Positions 11,010 through 23,012 of a stretch of DNA of 64,000 nt are shown piece by piece (within the stretch, counting starts at the first letter, position 1; every line of letters begins with the position of its first letter). The position numbers were made by a program, and so were the translations under genes. The notes under the pieces were generated by a model. It did not search any database. It had not been told where the DNA came from and was given only the letters and a program-made list of their open reading frames with translations. Source of the DNA: Chionoecetes opilio (taxonomy: Eukaryota > Arthropoda > Malacostraca > Decapoda > Majidae); contig JACEEZ010019119.1 in NCBI GenBank assembly GCA_016584305.1, forward strand, positions 201,781-265,780. Direction: 5' to 3'.

Positions 11010-13844
11010 CAGGGGTTGCCGCGTGCGATAAAATGAGCGCATAAACTATAAACGATAATTATCGCTGAGGTCAAACCTTTTATCGTTTATCGTTTATCGC
11101 AAAGTTTTCTAAAATTATCGCTCATTCACTTACCGCTAGTCCCAAAAAATGAGGAACGATAAACGATAAATTCAAAGACGACTTTTGTAAAAATTAGAAA
11201 ATGTGCACGGCGGCAATAGTCACAACAGCCCGCCTGACGTTTTCAGACCTGAAAAACCTCATATGAGAGCTGCCAAGTGTGTGTGTGTGTGTGTAGCTGG
11301 CCAATCACAGCTGCAGTGCGCCAGTCAGGGTTGCCAATCTTGGTACTAAAGTGCCAGATTTGGTACTATTGGTAGTATCAAGTACGACTTTACCATTTTC
11401 TGGTACTAATCTGTGAGGTGCATATCTAGAAGAAATTGAAGAACTTAATAAATTAGATAGATTAAATGAAGAGGTGGCAACAACATTTGTACAGTTAACC
11501 ACTGGTCAACATTTTTCAACTCGTGTTGCCCAAGAAGTTGACCGCCAGAACGCGTTAGACCAACATTTGTATGATTTGTTGAATTGGTGACGTAGCCGTG
11601 ACGTTTAAATATTTTTTGTTACGTTTTCTGTAGCTCTGGTACTATTTGGTAGTTTGATTTTGGTACACTCACAAAATCTTGATTGGCAACCGTGGCGCCA
11701 GTCTCGCTGGAGTTCTCGAGTTAGGAGGGTGTGTGCCGCTCTATCCCATGCACCGTCTTCTCACTGCCAAGAGTCTGGCAATATGTTTTTGTCGCGATCA
11801 AGCTCAGAAATGTCAGTGGGGAGTGAGAGCAGCGACACCCTCATGTCTCCACGAACCTTCCGCCCCTCCAGCAGCCAGGGCATGAGGGAGGACAACAGCG
11901 ACAAGCACCTGGGCAAGGGCTGCAAGCAGGAGGACTTTGATGAGGTAATGTAAATACTAAATAATAAATACAAATACAAATAGTAAATCAAAGAACGTAC
12001 GAAGAAGAAGAACGTAGTTACACAGACACACAGACAGACAGACAGACAGTACGAAAATTTATATATAATTTTATTGCATTTTTTGTGAAAAAACTTAGAA
12101 AAATTCTTGGACGTTGGTACCCTCAGGGGTGACTAAAGATAGCTAAAGCTTGGTGAGTGGTGCTTTAATCGTTCCCATTCCGGTTTTAAATGAAAGAAGA
12201 GAGCATAAGACATATTTTCATCTGACATATTTCTTTTCTTGTAGTTTTTGAGAAAAGAACAAAAAATGAAAGCTTCACTTTCTCTATTAGGTTACTTCAA
12301 ACCCTTAAAGCTAAGCATACTTTAACTATGCCATGATTTGTTACAGGCGCGCTTCGGCCAAGGGCTGTTGTCCCCGCACGCGGGGTATTTTTGACAATAC
12401 TTTTTGTGTTTTTACAGGTTAACATTTCCCTCAAGCCATTTGAGAAGTTGTTCAAGCTGCACAAAATTGAAGATCCAAGGTCCAAGCTTGGTCATTCTGA
12501 CAGGATGGTTTTCAATTGCCTGGCCATCTGCAAGCTGTGTGAAGGTTATGGAATGAAGAAGACCTACATCAAGTTCCAGTCAGACAGCAAGGGGAACCTC
12601 AGAACCCATCTAAAGGGCAAGATGCACCGTGGTCATAAGACTGCCCAGCTGCTGGATGAGTTTGACGACATCAAAAAGGCGACCAGCAAGAAGGGCCACA
12701 GGCTCAACGTGCGGGAGAAGGACACCAGCCGCCAGCTCTCCTTCAGGCAAGCCCAGGAGATGTCCAGACACTTCACCCAGGACAAGGGTCGGCAGGCCTG
12801 GGTCAAGTGGTTCACCACCCTCTGCATTGCACCAAGCATCTCTGCCCATCCAGCGACTCGCGAAATATTTAATGGGTATATAAATAAAAAAATCAGTTGT
12901 ATCTTATATTTGAAAACTAAAATTTCAAATTTGCGTCTTTTTTGCGACAGATTCATGCACCTCTTTGCTGATGAGGACCTCCTGATGGCCACCTTGACCC
13001 ACCCCAACCATGGCCCCTTCCTGTTGAAGCATGTGGCCCCTGCCCTTGAAGAAGACATCAAGGAGAGGCTCATCAGGGAGATCGTCACCTCCATCACACC
13101 TGACCCTCTCCCCTCCAGCCAGAGCCAGGACATGGTGACAGAAAAGCCTAAGGAAGCCAGCGACGACCCATTTGCCTTCCTGGAGAGCCCCACTGTCATG
13201 GAGGAGGATGGGTCCAACATTGGGGAGCTCATCAAGAAGGAGGTGGACACCTGGGGCAGGAGCAAGGTGGCAGAGGTGAAGCCTGGGCAATTCCCCAGCA
13301 TGCACAGGGAGAAGTGGATCTCGCTGTTCATCAAGTACAACACGGCCTTGCCCAGCTCTGCTGCCGTGGAGCGCATGTTCAGCACTGCTGGTGACGTCCT
13401 CAGGCCCAAGCGTGCAAGCATGACCAGCGACAGGTTTGAGAAGCTGGTCTTCACCAAGGGAAACATGCAGCTCCTGGATGCTGCCTTGAGGAGGGAGAGG
13501 AGGGAGGGAGAGTGTGACTCAGAGAGAGAGACTGATGTGGAATAGAACTTGTAGGCCATAGACTGGTTCTAGTGACAGTTTTTGTTTAGTTTAATTAATT
13601 TTCACTGTGGAAAAATAGTTTGTATGCTTTTTTTAATATTTCAACTAAATAAAGGCACTTATCATTTATCGCTTTTGTTATCGCAAGTTAAATTTTTTTT
13701 ATCGCTATCGTTTTATCGTTTATACGCTTACCGCAGGTTGGGTTTTGAAATTTTTTATCGTTTATTGTTTATCGCATGTTGGGGAAAAAATTATCGTTTT
13801 ATCGTTATCGCAAGTTGAAAAAAAAGTTATCGCGGCAACCATTG
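11010..13844 (+). mobile_element. hAT-family DNA transposon inserted in a satellite
   Basis: The left end, CAGGGGTTGCCGCG followed by GCGATAA, mirrors the right end, which in reverse complement reads CAATGGTTGCCGCGATAA. Both subterminal regions are packed with TTATCG/CGATAA words, as is usual for hAT elements. The flanks read GTAATCAAG (left) and GTAATCAG (right), an approximate 8-bp duplication with one indel, and both flanks are the same satellite. The interior encodes a transposase-like gene with hAT C-terminal wording, which supports the family call. Confidence 0.8.
11783..13545 (+). CDS. hAT transposase-like protein, three exons, core deleted
   Basis: I infer exons 11783-11944, 12418-12875 and 12951-13545. 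The first donor is GAG|GTAATG. The second intron (75 nt, GT...GCGACAG|AT) is a multiple of three, so it also reads through without a stop. All phases are compatible and the joined frame gives about 404 residues. The N-terminal half carries a BED-like zinc finger (CKLC, then NLRTHLKGKMHRGH). The C-terminus carries the hAT dimerisation signature (LPSSAAVERMFSTAGDVL, then RASMTSDRFEKLV). Typical hAT transposases have roughly 600-800 residues. Here the RNase H-like region with the first catalytic Asp is not recognisable, so catalysis is doubtful. GC content is well above the AT-rich flanks. It could be an internally deleted transposase or a retained DNA-binding/dimerisation protein; the sequence alone does not decide. 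Confidence 0.7.
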
Positions 13845-13997
13845 GTAATCAGTATCAAGTAGCATAAATATCATGCACCTAGAAGACCTGTGACTGCTAT
13901 ATAGTACATGTAGTTATCAGCATCAAGTAGCATAAATATCATGCACCTAGAAGACCTGCTGTGACTGCTATATAGTACATGTATGATCAGCATCAAG
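13845..13997 (+). repeat. 68-bp satellite, right part
   Basis: About two more monomers continue the array interrupted by the hAT insertion; they are cleaner than the left part and define the 68-bp period. Confidence 0.85.
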
Positions 13998-14329
13998 TAA
14001 GCATAAATTGACTCATGAAATACAAACATAGAAGTACATTGAAAGCATGCAATTGCCTTCTTAAACCAAACCCTTGAGACCCAGAAGTGCAATTTCCATT
14101 GTAATTTGGCCACATTAGATGACTTCTAGTTATGCGGTTACCACTAACGCGATTTGAGGTAATATTCATGTACTTTTCGTTATTTTAGGCTCGACAACAT
14201 ACAAGTTTCTATGCAAAGGAAAAGATCTGGTGTGAAGGGAAGTTAATCACATCTCAGAAAACTATATGTGGATCACGGCACAAAGAAAAAAAAAAATAAA
14301 CATTACATGACCTGAACGCCCACATAGCA
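13998..14329. other. Unassigned spacer between two satellites
   Basis: No element end or gene is recognised. Confidence 0.4.
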
Positions 14330-15245
14330 TTCCTACATCACCACAACATGTGACCTGCCCCAACATAAACAGTCACCACTACCTCAACATTACTGACCCC
14401 AAACATAGACAGATCAACCATACAAACATCAACATGAACCTGACCCCAACAGAGACGGTCAACCTACACCTCAACAAACCTGACCCCACATATACAGTCA
14501 CATAACAAGAAACATCCAACATACCTGACCCCAAACATATACATTCAAACATACAACATCAACAATGATCCTGACCCCAACATAAACAGTCACATACAAC
14601 TCCACATGACCTGACCCCCAACATAGACATTCAACAATACCACATTCAACATGACCTAAAAGGAACCCCAACATATTCAACATACACATCACGATGACCT
14701 GACCCCGAACATATACGTCCACATACAACCATCAACATGAACCTGACCCCAACATAATACAGTCAACATACAAACTCACATGACCTGACCCCAACGAAAC
14801 ATCACTACAACATCAACATGACCTGAACCCCAACATAAACAAGTCAACATGCAAATCAAAACATGACCTGACCCCAAAATAGACAGTCAGCAATAAGCAA
14901 CCTCAACATGACCTGACCCCACATAGACAGTCACATAGGTCAACATCAACATGAACCTTACCCCAAACAGTAGTCAACATAACAACTCAACACTGAAACC
15001 AATGACGCGCCAACAATAACAGTCAACCTACACTTCAACATGAACTGGACCCCAACATAACAGTCAGACATACAACTCAACATGACCTGACCCCCAACAA
15101 TAAACAGTCAACATGCAACATCAACGTATGACCTGACCCCCCAACATAAACAGTCACTACACATCAAGACATGACCTGACTCCCAACATGACGTACAACA
15201 TACACATCAACATGACCTGACCCCAACATAGACAGTCAACATCCT
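14330..15245 (+). repeat. 42-bp tandem array, about 20 units
   Basis: The monomer contains CATGACCTGACCCCAACATA, GACAGTCAACATACAACAT and CAA. Many units carry one-base insertions or deletions. Confidence 0.85.
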
Positions 15246-16509
15246 GGAAACTCCCCCACCTTTACTACTGTCCGTGATGCATAGCCTTATCCAAAGCTGG
15301 AGGCAATGGTCGAACCCATCAGTTAATCCGCAAGGCACTATACATCAACTTACTGTGCCAGGAATGGGACATTAAACCAATCATACCTGTTATTAGTAGA
15401 ATGAAAAGAGACACAGATATCTACAGTCTCTTACTTGTACTGAGGAGGTAGGTCATGTGGTTTAAGTCCGTTCAATGGTATCAAGTCACTTTAGTCGCTT
15501 TAATTTCTACTCATTAGCAACATTAATAAAATAAATATTACATTCACTACTCTCCCCCTATTGTGATGTTCGAACAATACTTCCCTCATAAGGGGGTGGG
15601 GGGGAATAACACTACCACTGCTACTAATAATCAAGAGGGTGGTTGGTGTATAATTTCTCCCCCAAGTTGACTTAATAAAATGAAAGACTATAGACAGGAT
15701 CTGTTTTCTCTGCATTAGTACAAGAGGAACAGCCTGTAGAATGAGCCTGGCCCTGAGCTTCACTGGATTCCCTCACTGTAATCGCCTAGAACAGCTTGCA
15801 TTTCATCCTGATTTCAAGTTGTTTTCATACCAAGGTGTCTAGAGATATTATCACCTTACGGGAGGATACAGGCAAGGGTCACAAAGACCAAACAAGAGCC
15901 CCAGCATTGCCAGTCCCCCTAGAACCAAATTACTGTAGTTTCATAGCAATAAGAGTTTGGAACAGTTTTTGACAGGGCCTGGAATCCTTTAATGCTCCGA
16001 ATCTCTTAAAAGAATCAAAGTCAAAGGAAGATAGAAAAATGGATGCGGAAAGAATCCCTGATGGTTTAACACCCGGTGCAAAGGTGCAAGTGTTAAGAGG
16101 AGTCCTTGCATCAATAAGATGGAAAGAATAAGGGATGAGAGTGAGTGAGAAGCAACTGTAGCACGGTTTGAGGTAGACTGCGGACAGACCAAAGCTTTAC
16201 ACTGTGAACCCTGTTAGAAGGTGCTGGAGATATGAATTAATATATTCCACATTATACATGATAAGGAATACTCCAACAATAGCAAATAATGTGCCTGTAT
16301 TGTGTAGCATACGTGGGAGGAAGAATAAATTGACCAGCAACGCAAGACACCTACTTCATGAAAGCATGATTTGCGGGAACAAGCGGGTGGGAATGGAAAG
16401 ATAATCTTAACATTTTAGAGGCCATTTGCCTGACGTGCCACACAAGCGACCTGGAATCTGGGTTTTTAATTGGTACAATACGGATGGGATTTTGGATACG
16501 CACTAACGC
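15246..16509. other. Mostly unassigned
   Basis: Apart from the dispersed repeat at 15535-15695 I recognise no gene or element. Confidence 0.35.
15535..15695. repeat. Dispersed repeat, copy 1 (partner at 22786-22915)
   Basis: It shares with the partner CTCTCCCCCTAT, CCTCATAAGGGGG, CTACTAATAAT and GACTTAATAAAAT...GAAAGACTATAG in the same order and orientation. No function is assigned; it could be an LTR or MITE fragment. Confidence 0.65.
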
Positions 16510-17911
16510 TGCCGTAATGGCGGCGTACAAGTCGACTCTTTGAGAGCTGAAAAAATCTCTCCAAAATAAGGGTGACGACTTATACGCAAGGATAAAATCC
16601 GAACTTTACCACCGTGAGTTGTACAAAACAAGTGGATCAGCAACAGACTAACATCGATGTACACCACACTTAACCGTGATAACTCCGGCAGTTTACCATA
16701 CCGAACAAATATAAATATTCCACTAAAACTTGTGTTCACATGTGACTTAAATATTTACAGATTAAACAATATATAAATAATAAAATAATAATAAAAATTC
16801 GGGATTATCTTATCAACACAAAACCATAGCTGTTTCCGAATAGCTAATACACAAGATTGTAAACGGCTGACGAAAAATGCCACGGACAATCGAGCGGCCA
16901 GGGTCGACAACTACAAAAATATCGCCACTTCCAGTGGCGAGTCACAGAGGATCGCATCTACCGACTGCCTGGCATGCTCGCCGATGCCAGCGCTAAAGGT
17001 GGGCACCAAACCGTGGATAATCAGTTAAGTCGTTAATTAACACCACAGTTAACATTTTCGTTACGATTTAGAGACTTTTCACTTTACTTTTGGAAAGGTC
17101 ATTTCGACTAATTAATTTCGGTAACATTTAACTTCCGTTAAACCTCAGTCCGCTAGGGGCCCCACATTTCATAAAAACCGGTAACGGTTAAAAAAAAAAG
17201 AAATATTTTCAGATTTTTCATACGATGTAGAGTCTTAGCATATTTACTATTTGTAAACGGGTCATTCTAATAAAATCACTCCTTTTTTTAGGTTTTTTTA
17301 AAATTAAACTAATAAACTCTTGCCTTTTTTAACTCTAAAGCAAAAAATACTATAGTTTTTATTGTGGGTTCTGAAAGCCTTGGAAAGTCCTAGAGGCCTG
17401 ATTTGTAGTGGAGGTGTGAGTTTGGTAGCATTTCGAAGCGGGTGTTTTTAGGTGGTTTTTTAGGAGTCAAAAAAGTTGTTTTTTTTTTTTCTAGAAGTAA
17501 ATGGGTAACGAAGTGTGTTAAGGGCGGGGGTTTATTGATACTTCAGTCTACTTTGTTTTAAAATAATTAACCTGATTAACGGTTTATCGAAGTAATTTTT
17601 TGGATTAACGGATTAACGTTTAAGAACTGAATGTTAACTTTTTTGATTAACGCAGCCCAGCCACTGGCCATCGGCTGTCTGGCGCCCTCATCGTGGGGAC
17701 CTCACCCATTCACCGATACAACCGGTGACTCTGCTCTACAATAAGCTCTGTGACCCTACCCTAGGGGCGTAGTAAAGACTTTTAAGCTTTGGCCTACCAG
17801 ATGAAGCCTACCGTTTTTTGGGGCAGAACATACGGGTCGAAGTGTAGACCTAACCCGTAATCTTGAGCTAATAATCTGATGTCGCCTATATGTAAGTCGC
17901 AATTTACGGTA
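16510..17911. mobile_element. TA-flanked TIR element, 'GGCGTACAAGTCGA' family, copy 2
   Basis: The left end carries GTAATGGCGGCGTACAAGTC and the right end is the inverted ATGTAAGTCGCAATTTACGG followed by TA. The interior near 16580-16690 matches copy 1 (8160-9189) in reverse orientation, including the GGATAAAATCCGAAC block. A hAT-like MITE appears to be inserted at about 17001-17660. Confidence 0.5.
17001..17660. mobile_element. Probable hAT-like MITE with GTTAAT subterminal repeats
   Basis: The left end (CTAAAGGTGGGCACC) and the inverted right end (CCAGTGGCTGGGCTGCG) share the AnGGnTGGGC style seen at two other hAT ends in this window (39624 and 46676). The subterminal regions are rich in TTAATCnGTTAA/GATTAACG words facing inward. 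I could not identify a clean 8-bp target duplication, so the borders are approximate. Confidence 0.4.
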
Positions 17912-18479
17912 GACGGCAGCTAATCAGGGGATCACGTCGGATAAGGGATTACTGTATATCGTGGGGTGTGAATAAAATAGTTTGGGTGAATCTCAGGCTA
18001 TGAAAGAGATACACAAATTAGCGAGAGATGCAGTAAGAGAATTAATGTGAAATGAAATAAGTGGGTATGTGTGACGAATAGAGAAGACGAAACGTGGAAA
18101 TGCGAAGATGCGAGGAGACATTAGGACGAACGAAAGGGACAAAAACTTCTTAGCTGGAATTGAAGCAACGAGGCATTCACAGATAACTATCGATGGTGAA
18201 GATTGATATCCAAATGACAACTGAGAGGAATGTCTGCTGAGAGTACTAGTAGTCTTCCAGATGCTCAGTCACTTTAGTACGCTTAATTCCTACCCATATA
18301 CCATTACAGGAGGGTGGGTACGCCTTGGCTTACGAGTTTCATTAGTTCATTGATTGCAGCTCGTAACTCAATTTGCTGGTATATCAAATCAATTTCCCCA
18401 TTAGAAATTAATTGGAAATAGCCCTTGACTCGCGATCCAGCCCTGGAACCCCAAAAACGACCCAGTTTTTTTACTGTAC
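17912..18479. other. Unassigned
   Basis: No gene or element end is recognised. Confidence 0.35.
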
Positions 18480-18716
18480 CTATATGACTGGACGCACTCA
18501 AACCCTCCGCCTTTTCATTCGCCAGGTTTACACTCTGTGTATCAGCTGTTGGAAACAGCTGGTGGGGTGAACTACCTCTAAAACGTACTGCACTCAACCC
18601 CCTCCGCCATTTGCATTCCGCCAGTGTTTATACTCTGTGTATCAGCCTGTTTGGAACACTGTGGGTGGACTGCCGCTAACGTACTGCCACGTCCCCCCTG
18701 CCGCCATTGCATTCGC
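18480..18716 (+). repeat. Tandem repeat, period about 105-110 bp, roughly 2-3 units
   Basis: Units repeat CGTACTGCA, CCCTCCGCC, GCATTCGCC, TACTCTGTGTATCAGC and GGAACA in order. A related stretch occurs at about 8740-8870. Confidence 0.65.
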
Positions 18717-21313
18717 CGGCAATAGTGTTGAGCTGGACATGGTATAGTAATGCCTCCGGAGGGGGGGGTTAAGCTATGAGTATTGACCACATCCTCGTTA
18801 GTAATGCGTTGGTATCCTCCAAGAACTTCAAGAGGTTTACCGGAGTGCTGAGTTTCTTTGGAACATACTCACAGACTTGTTGTTGCTACAACTTAAGCAT
18901 TCATGTCAAGAGATCCTAAGAATCTCAAGAGGAAATAACCATCTGTGTTTCATCTTGAGGGCAACTGAAGGACGTTGACATGTGGTCCCTCATGAGTATG
19001 GCGGTGGCAGTCATCAAATCGTGTTGATGTGCTCGTGCTACAGCTCGGGGCTCCCTGTGAAACTGGTGGGATCACCTTCAAACGTGAAACTCTAGCAGGG
19101 CTGCCAAGGAGTGTATTGGGGAGTCGCCCGAGGTCAAGGCGTGTTTGTGTCTCGACGGGACGCTGGAAGAAAATTCGAGGAAAGAGTCGCGCAATGCCAG
19201 CTGGCCTGTGAACCGGGACATTACCAGGCCTGTCACGCCGAAGAAAAAAGGACTAGACCCTCCTGGAGGATAGAACAAGGCATAGGTAATGGTCATGGAG
19301 TTTGTTCGCTGAGTGGATGTCGAGGGTCATTTGAAAACGCTAAAGGTGACCGGCCAACCGCTTCGGCGAGCCCTGAAAGAGCTCCGTTCCAGGAGTCTCG
19401 CTTCTCGGGGAGTGCTGATTCGAACAGGCAGATGGCGCCTCGTGTTCGGATCATGGATGGGCAGAAGATGTCTCCGTTGGGCTGAGTACTTTGAGGCAGT
19501 ATGTTCACGGTGGAACCCTCGCGAACTGATCAGCTTCACACCACTGGGGGTTACAGGCATGGATGCCGATCCCTCCCTTGACGAACCGCAGGCCCTCGGG
19601 GGTCTGAACGAAGTCGGAGAAGAGGCTGTAGCAAGTTGAAGGGTGGAAATGCAGCTGGGTGTTTTTAATAGGTCAGTTTGTCAAGGAGTCCATCAAAGCT
19701 GGGGGTGAAGGCCATGATCCGCGGTTGCATGCTTTCCGGACTGCGTGTGAGCAATCAGGTAAACCATTCCTGGGGAAGCCTGACTGGAAAGGGGTTGGTC
19801 GTCCCTTCTATGGAAAGGGTAAGGGACCGTCAGGACTGCACAATACCATGCGATAGTGATGGTACAACTGCTCAGCGGGGGGTGCCGGAGGAAAGGTGCT
19901 TGCCCATCTGATTAATTAGCTGACACGAATTCGCAGTCATCTGGTGAAGCAGGGGATCAGAGACCCGGGACGCAGTCTGGTTTCACGGCCTATAGTAAGA
20001 AAAAAAAGAAATCAACAACGGACCGTATCCTATCGCTTCGTGTCCTGGTGGAAGGACGCGGACTGAGTTTTGCGCCAGGGGTTGCTTGCAGCTATGTTGA
20101 TCTCAAGAAAAGGCGTTGTTGACTCAGTGACAGGGAATCGTGAGTCACTCTGGGATCTTCTGCAATTTCGAGGATTCCTGCAAGGAACTATTGGTTTTTT
20201 TTTGTTTTGGGGAAATCAACTTAGAATCTGTATCTGGGACTGAGAGTGCTCTGTGAAGTGTGGGGCGGTGTATCCAGCTTCTTTCCTGTGTAGTACAGGA
20301 GTGAGGCAGGGGGTGCTCCTGCCCACATCACTTATATCAACGCTTTATGAGGACTGGTATTTTAGGACAAGGTGTGTAGATCAAGTGATTGTGGAGCCTC
20401 CCTCGGCAACACCAAGATCACTGACTCTGTTTTGCCGATGATGCAGTAATCGTTTGCTGAGTCGCTGGAGGTCCTGGTGATGGCTCTCGAGGCGCCTGCA
20501 CGAGTGCAGGCAAAGCCTTGGGGACACATTGAGGTTCTCGGAGTGCTCAAGACCAAGGTCCAGGTATTTGGAGACTTACTAGATGAGCAGTATCAGTCTG
20601 TTCGGGAGGGGCGTGTGGCGAGAGGACCTTTGGATCTTGGAAATTTTACATACCGTTGTTAGGGGGCGCAGTCCATAATGACGGGCGGTCAAGGCGTCAT
20701 GAAGTCTTACGAGACGGAGATTTGCTAGCCCACGTGTAATATAGGGACTCGCTCCAGCATGAGTAGATTTGGACACAAGTTGTCCGGTACCTGTGCAGGA
20801 GGACAAGATCCTGATCTTCAAGTCGCTTGTTAGTCCCCTGTCTACTCTTGGTTGTAGATTAATGGCCACTAATAGTGACTTTGAGAGCGCATCAAATGCC
20901 TTTTAGGTAATAAGTGAATCTTCGCAGAATCATGGGGTATCGCTGGGATGATTCGTGTCAAATGCAGCGATATGACCGTAAAGAGACTGAAAATCGTAGG
21001 GCCTATTACCTGCATGTTCGGTCAGCTGCCAACTCGCCTATGATGGTGCATGTAGGCACGCTAACCTGAACCTGATCCTGACGTTTCCATCGGGTTGTAT
21101 CTGTAAAGAGCCAATCCCGCGTGGAGGATAAGCGAAGGGGGCGCCCACAAAGGCTCGTGGCTGGTGGCAGGGTTGATGTTCTTTCGGAGCTGCTTGGTAT
21201 GGGGGGAAAGGAGCCTGCTGGGACCTCGCGCGTGGGTGAACCCCCGGGAGTGGGCGTCGTAGATGTTGGCGAAGGCGAACGCGCACCCCCGGCGTAGACC
21301 CCCAATGATTAGA
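18717..21313 (+). mobile_element. APE-type LINE, copy A: 5'-truncated and heavily decayed
   Basis: From about 18960 to the end it aligns by eye with the better preserved LINE at 30291-32414. Shared words include CATGAGTATG, GTCCAGGTATTTGGAGACTTACTAGATGA and the terminal CCCCCAATGATT. The 18730-18900 part extends further 5' than the other copies and reads as the end of an AP-endonuclease domain (IDHILV, then HRLVVAT), with frameshifts. Reverse transcriptase fragments follow in many broken frames. The 3' end lacks the full (ATTG)n tail. Confidence 0.75.
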
Positions 21314-21684
21314 TAAATGTATGGTGAGCACACACCAAACGAGATCATTCCACGGCGAATATTAAGACCACGTGAAGTGAACGAGTGTGAAGACGCGAGA
21401 TGCAGTGGGTAGGGGAAGGATGATTGTGAGCGTTCGCTGTGCCAACTAGCGGCGGCGTAATCTTAAGCTCGCTTCGTAACACACACACAAAATAGCGGAA
21501 TAAAAATAAATAAGATTGCTACAGAAATGAACATCTGGGAGATTTTGGGCTCGCAACTCAAAGCACAAACATCGACCGAGGCGACTGCAATCGTAGCCTC
21601 GGAAGGGGAGCAACTCGTTAAAGTTGGGAGCACTGTGGCTCGTAAGTCAAGGTACCTAGTGTATAATTATATAATATAACTCTA
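21314..21684. other. Unassigned
   Basis: No feature recognised. Confidence 0.35.
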
Positions 21685-22775
21685 CAGTCGACACCCTCGA
21701 TTTTAACGGACTTTCGGATTTACGGACAATGTTCCATTTGGGTGACAAATTTCGGCAAGAATGTCCTAGCCAGACCACTTATTATCGCTGCTTGATTGTC
21801 ACTCACAATAATTGATTATTTCTAATTTTATTTTGGAATGGCTTTGGTTTTAATGAGTTTTGCTGTATTAGATATTAGATATATCGAGGAAGTGTCTTCT
21901 GTATTGCTATTGATTTTAGAGTGGTGAAGGCGTGTAATTGTTTAAATAGTGAGTCTATTAGTGTTTATAGGGGTGGTCGCTGGCACAAGGACTTTCTCGG
22001 CCTGTTCCCTCAACACACTTAAAATAGCACCCTTATTTAGAGGCGACACACGGTGCTACACTTACCTAATAGTTGACCCGTGTATAGGGACAGCTCATCA
22101 ACAACCATTATATGATCAGGCATAATGCAATGAGAAAAAATAGTAATGATAATAAGCGATACCTTTGACAGCCACGGCCTGTGTCGGGCTTCTTGTTGTT
22201 GTTCTTCTTGTGACCTCTTCTGCTTAGTTTTGCCTTGTAGGTCTGTCAAACTCGAGCTCGAGCTTGACACATATCTCCTTCTTTGCCACTCTGTAGCCCT
22301 TTACTCATATGTATGAATAATAGCCATTAAAATGCCATTATATGTCTACATTCTACTAGAATAATGATATTTCATAGCATACCAAGCAGTAATGAGCGAG
22401 CCTGGATACTTACTACCTCTCCTAATACCAGTCCCGAACAGTCGTGGGCGAGTGTGCCAATCCCTGATGTAGCGCCATTCACTGTTTACCTCCCAACATA
22501 GCTACACGGTCTGGTTGTGTTTGTAATTATTTCTCATTTATTTCACAGCATGTAGGAGCGTACCAAATCCAGCATGTAGCGCCAGTCACTGTTTACCTCC
22601 CAACATAGCTACACAGTCTGGTTGTGTTTGTGATTATTTCTCATTTATTTCATATTTTTTCATGTGTTTTTCCTATATTTTCACTCCCTTAGGAAAATAC
22701 CCTCGCTCTAACGGACTATCGGCTTTAACGGACCACTTCTCCCGCCTTTTAGTCCGTTAAATCGAGGGTTGACTG
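21685..22775. mobile_element. TA-flanked TIR element, 'CCCTCGATTTAACGGAC' family
   Basis: Complete element of 1091 bp. The left end, after TA, is CAGTCGACACCCTCGATTTT followed by AACGGAC. The inverted right end reads CAGTCAACCCTCGATTTAAC, with TA outside. Both ends hold further inward ACGGAC words. Ends of this wording with TA duplication are typical of pogo/Tigger-type elements. No transposase is apparent, so it is non-autonomous. A solo end of the family lies at 281-351. Confidence 0.75.
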
Positions 22776-22785
22776 TATATTCCTA

Positions 22786-22915
22786 CTCTCCCCCTATGGT
22801 GAGCAAACAATACCTCCCTCATAAGGGGGGGGATAAAACTACCACTCTACTAATAATTGAGAGTGTGGTTGGTGGATAATTTCTCCAAGTGACTTAATAA
22901 AATAGAAAGACTATA
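22786..22915. repeat. Dispersed repeat, copy 2 (partner at 15535-15695)
   Basis: Same ordered words as the partner copy. It abuts the pogo-like element, whose insertion may have truncated it. Confidence 0.65.
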
Positions 22916-23012
22916 GTGAGAACACATCACAGAAACTGGGGGGGGGGCACTCAGTAGAGCGCATACCTCCGCCCGAATATTTAATCAAATATAGGTATAT
23001 ATACGTATATAT

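Noticed and set aside
12633..13559. Minus-strand frame of 308 codons
   Set aside because: Antisense of the hAT transposase-like exons, which have clear domain wording and splice sites on the plus strand.
10541..15245. CRISPR array
   Set aside because: Regular repeats, but contiguous satellite monomers without unique spacers, in eukaryotic DNA.
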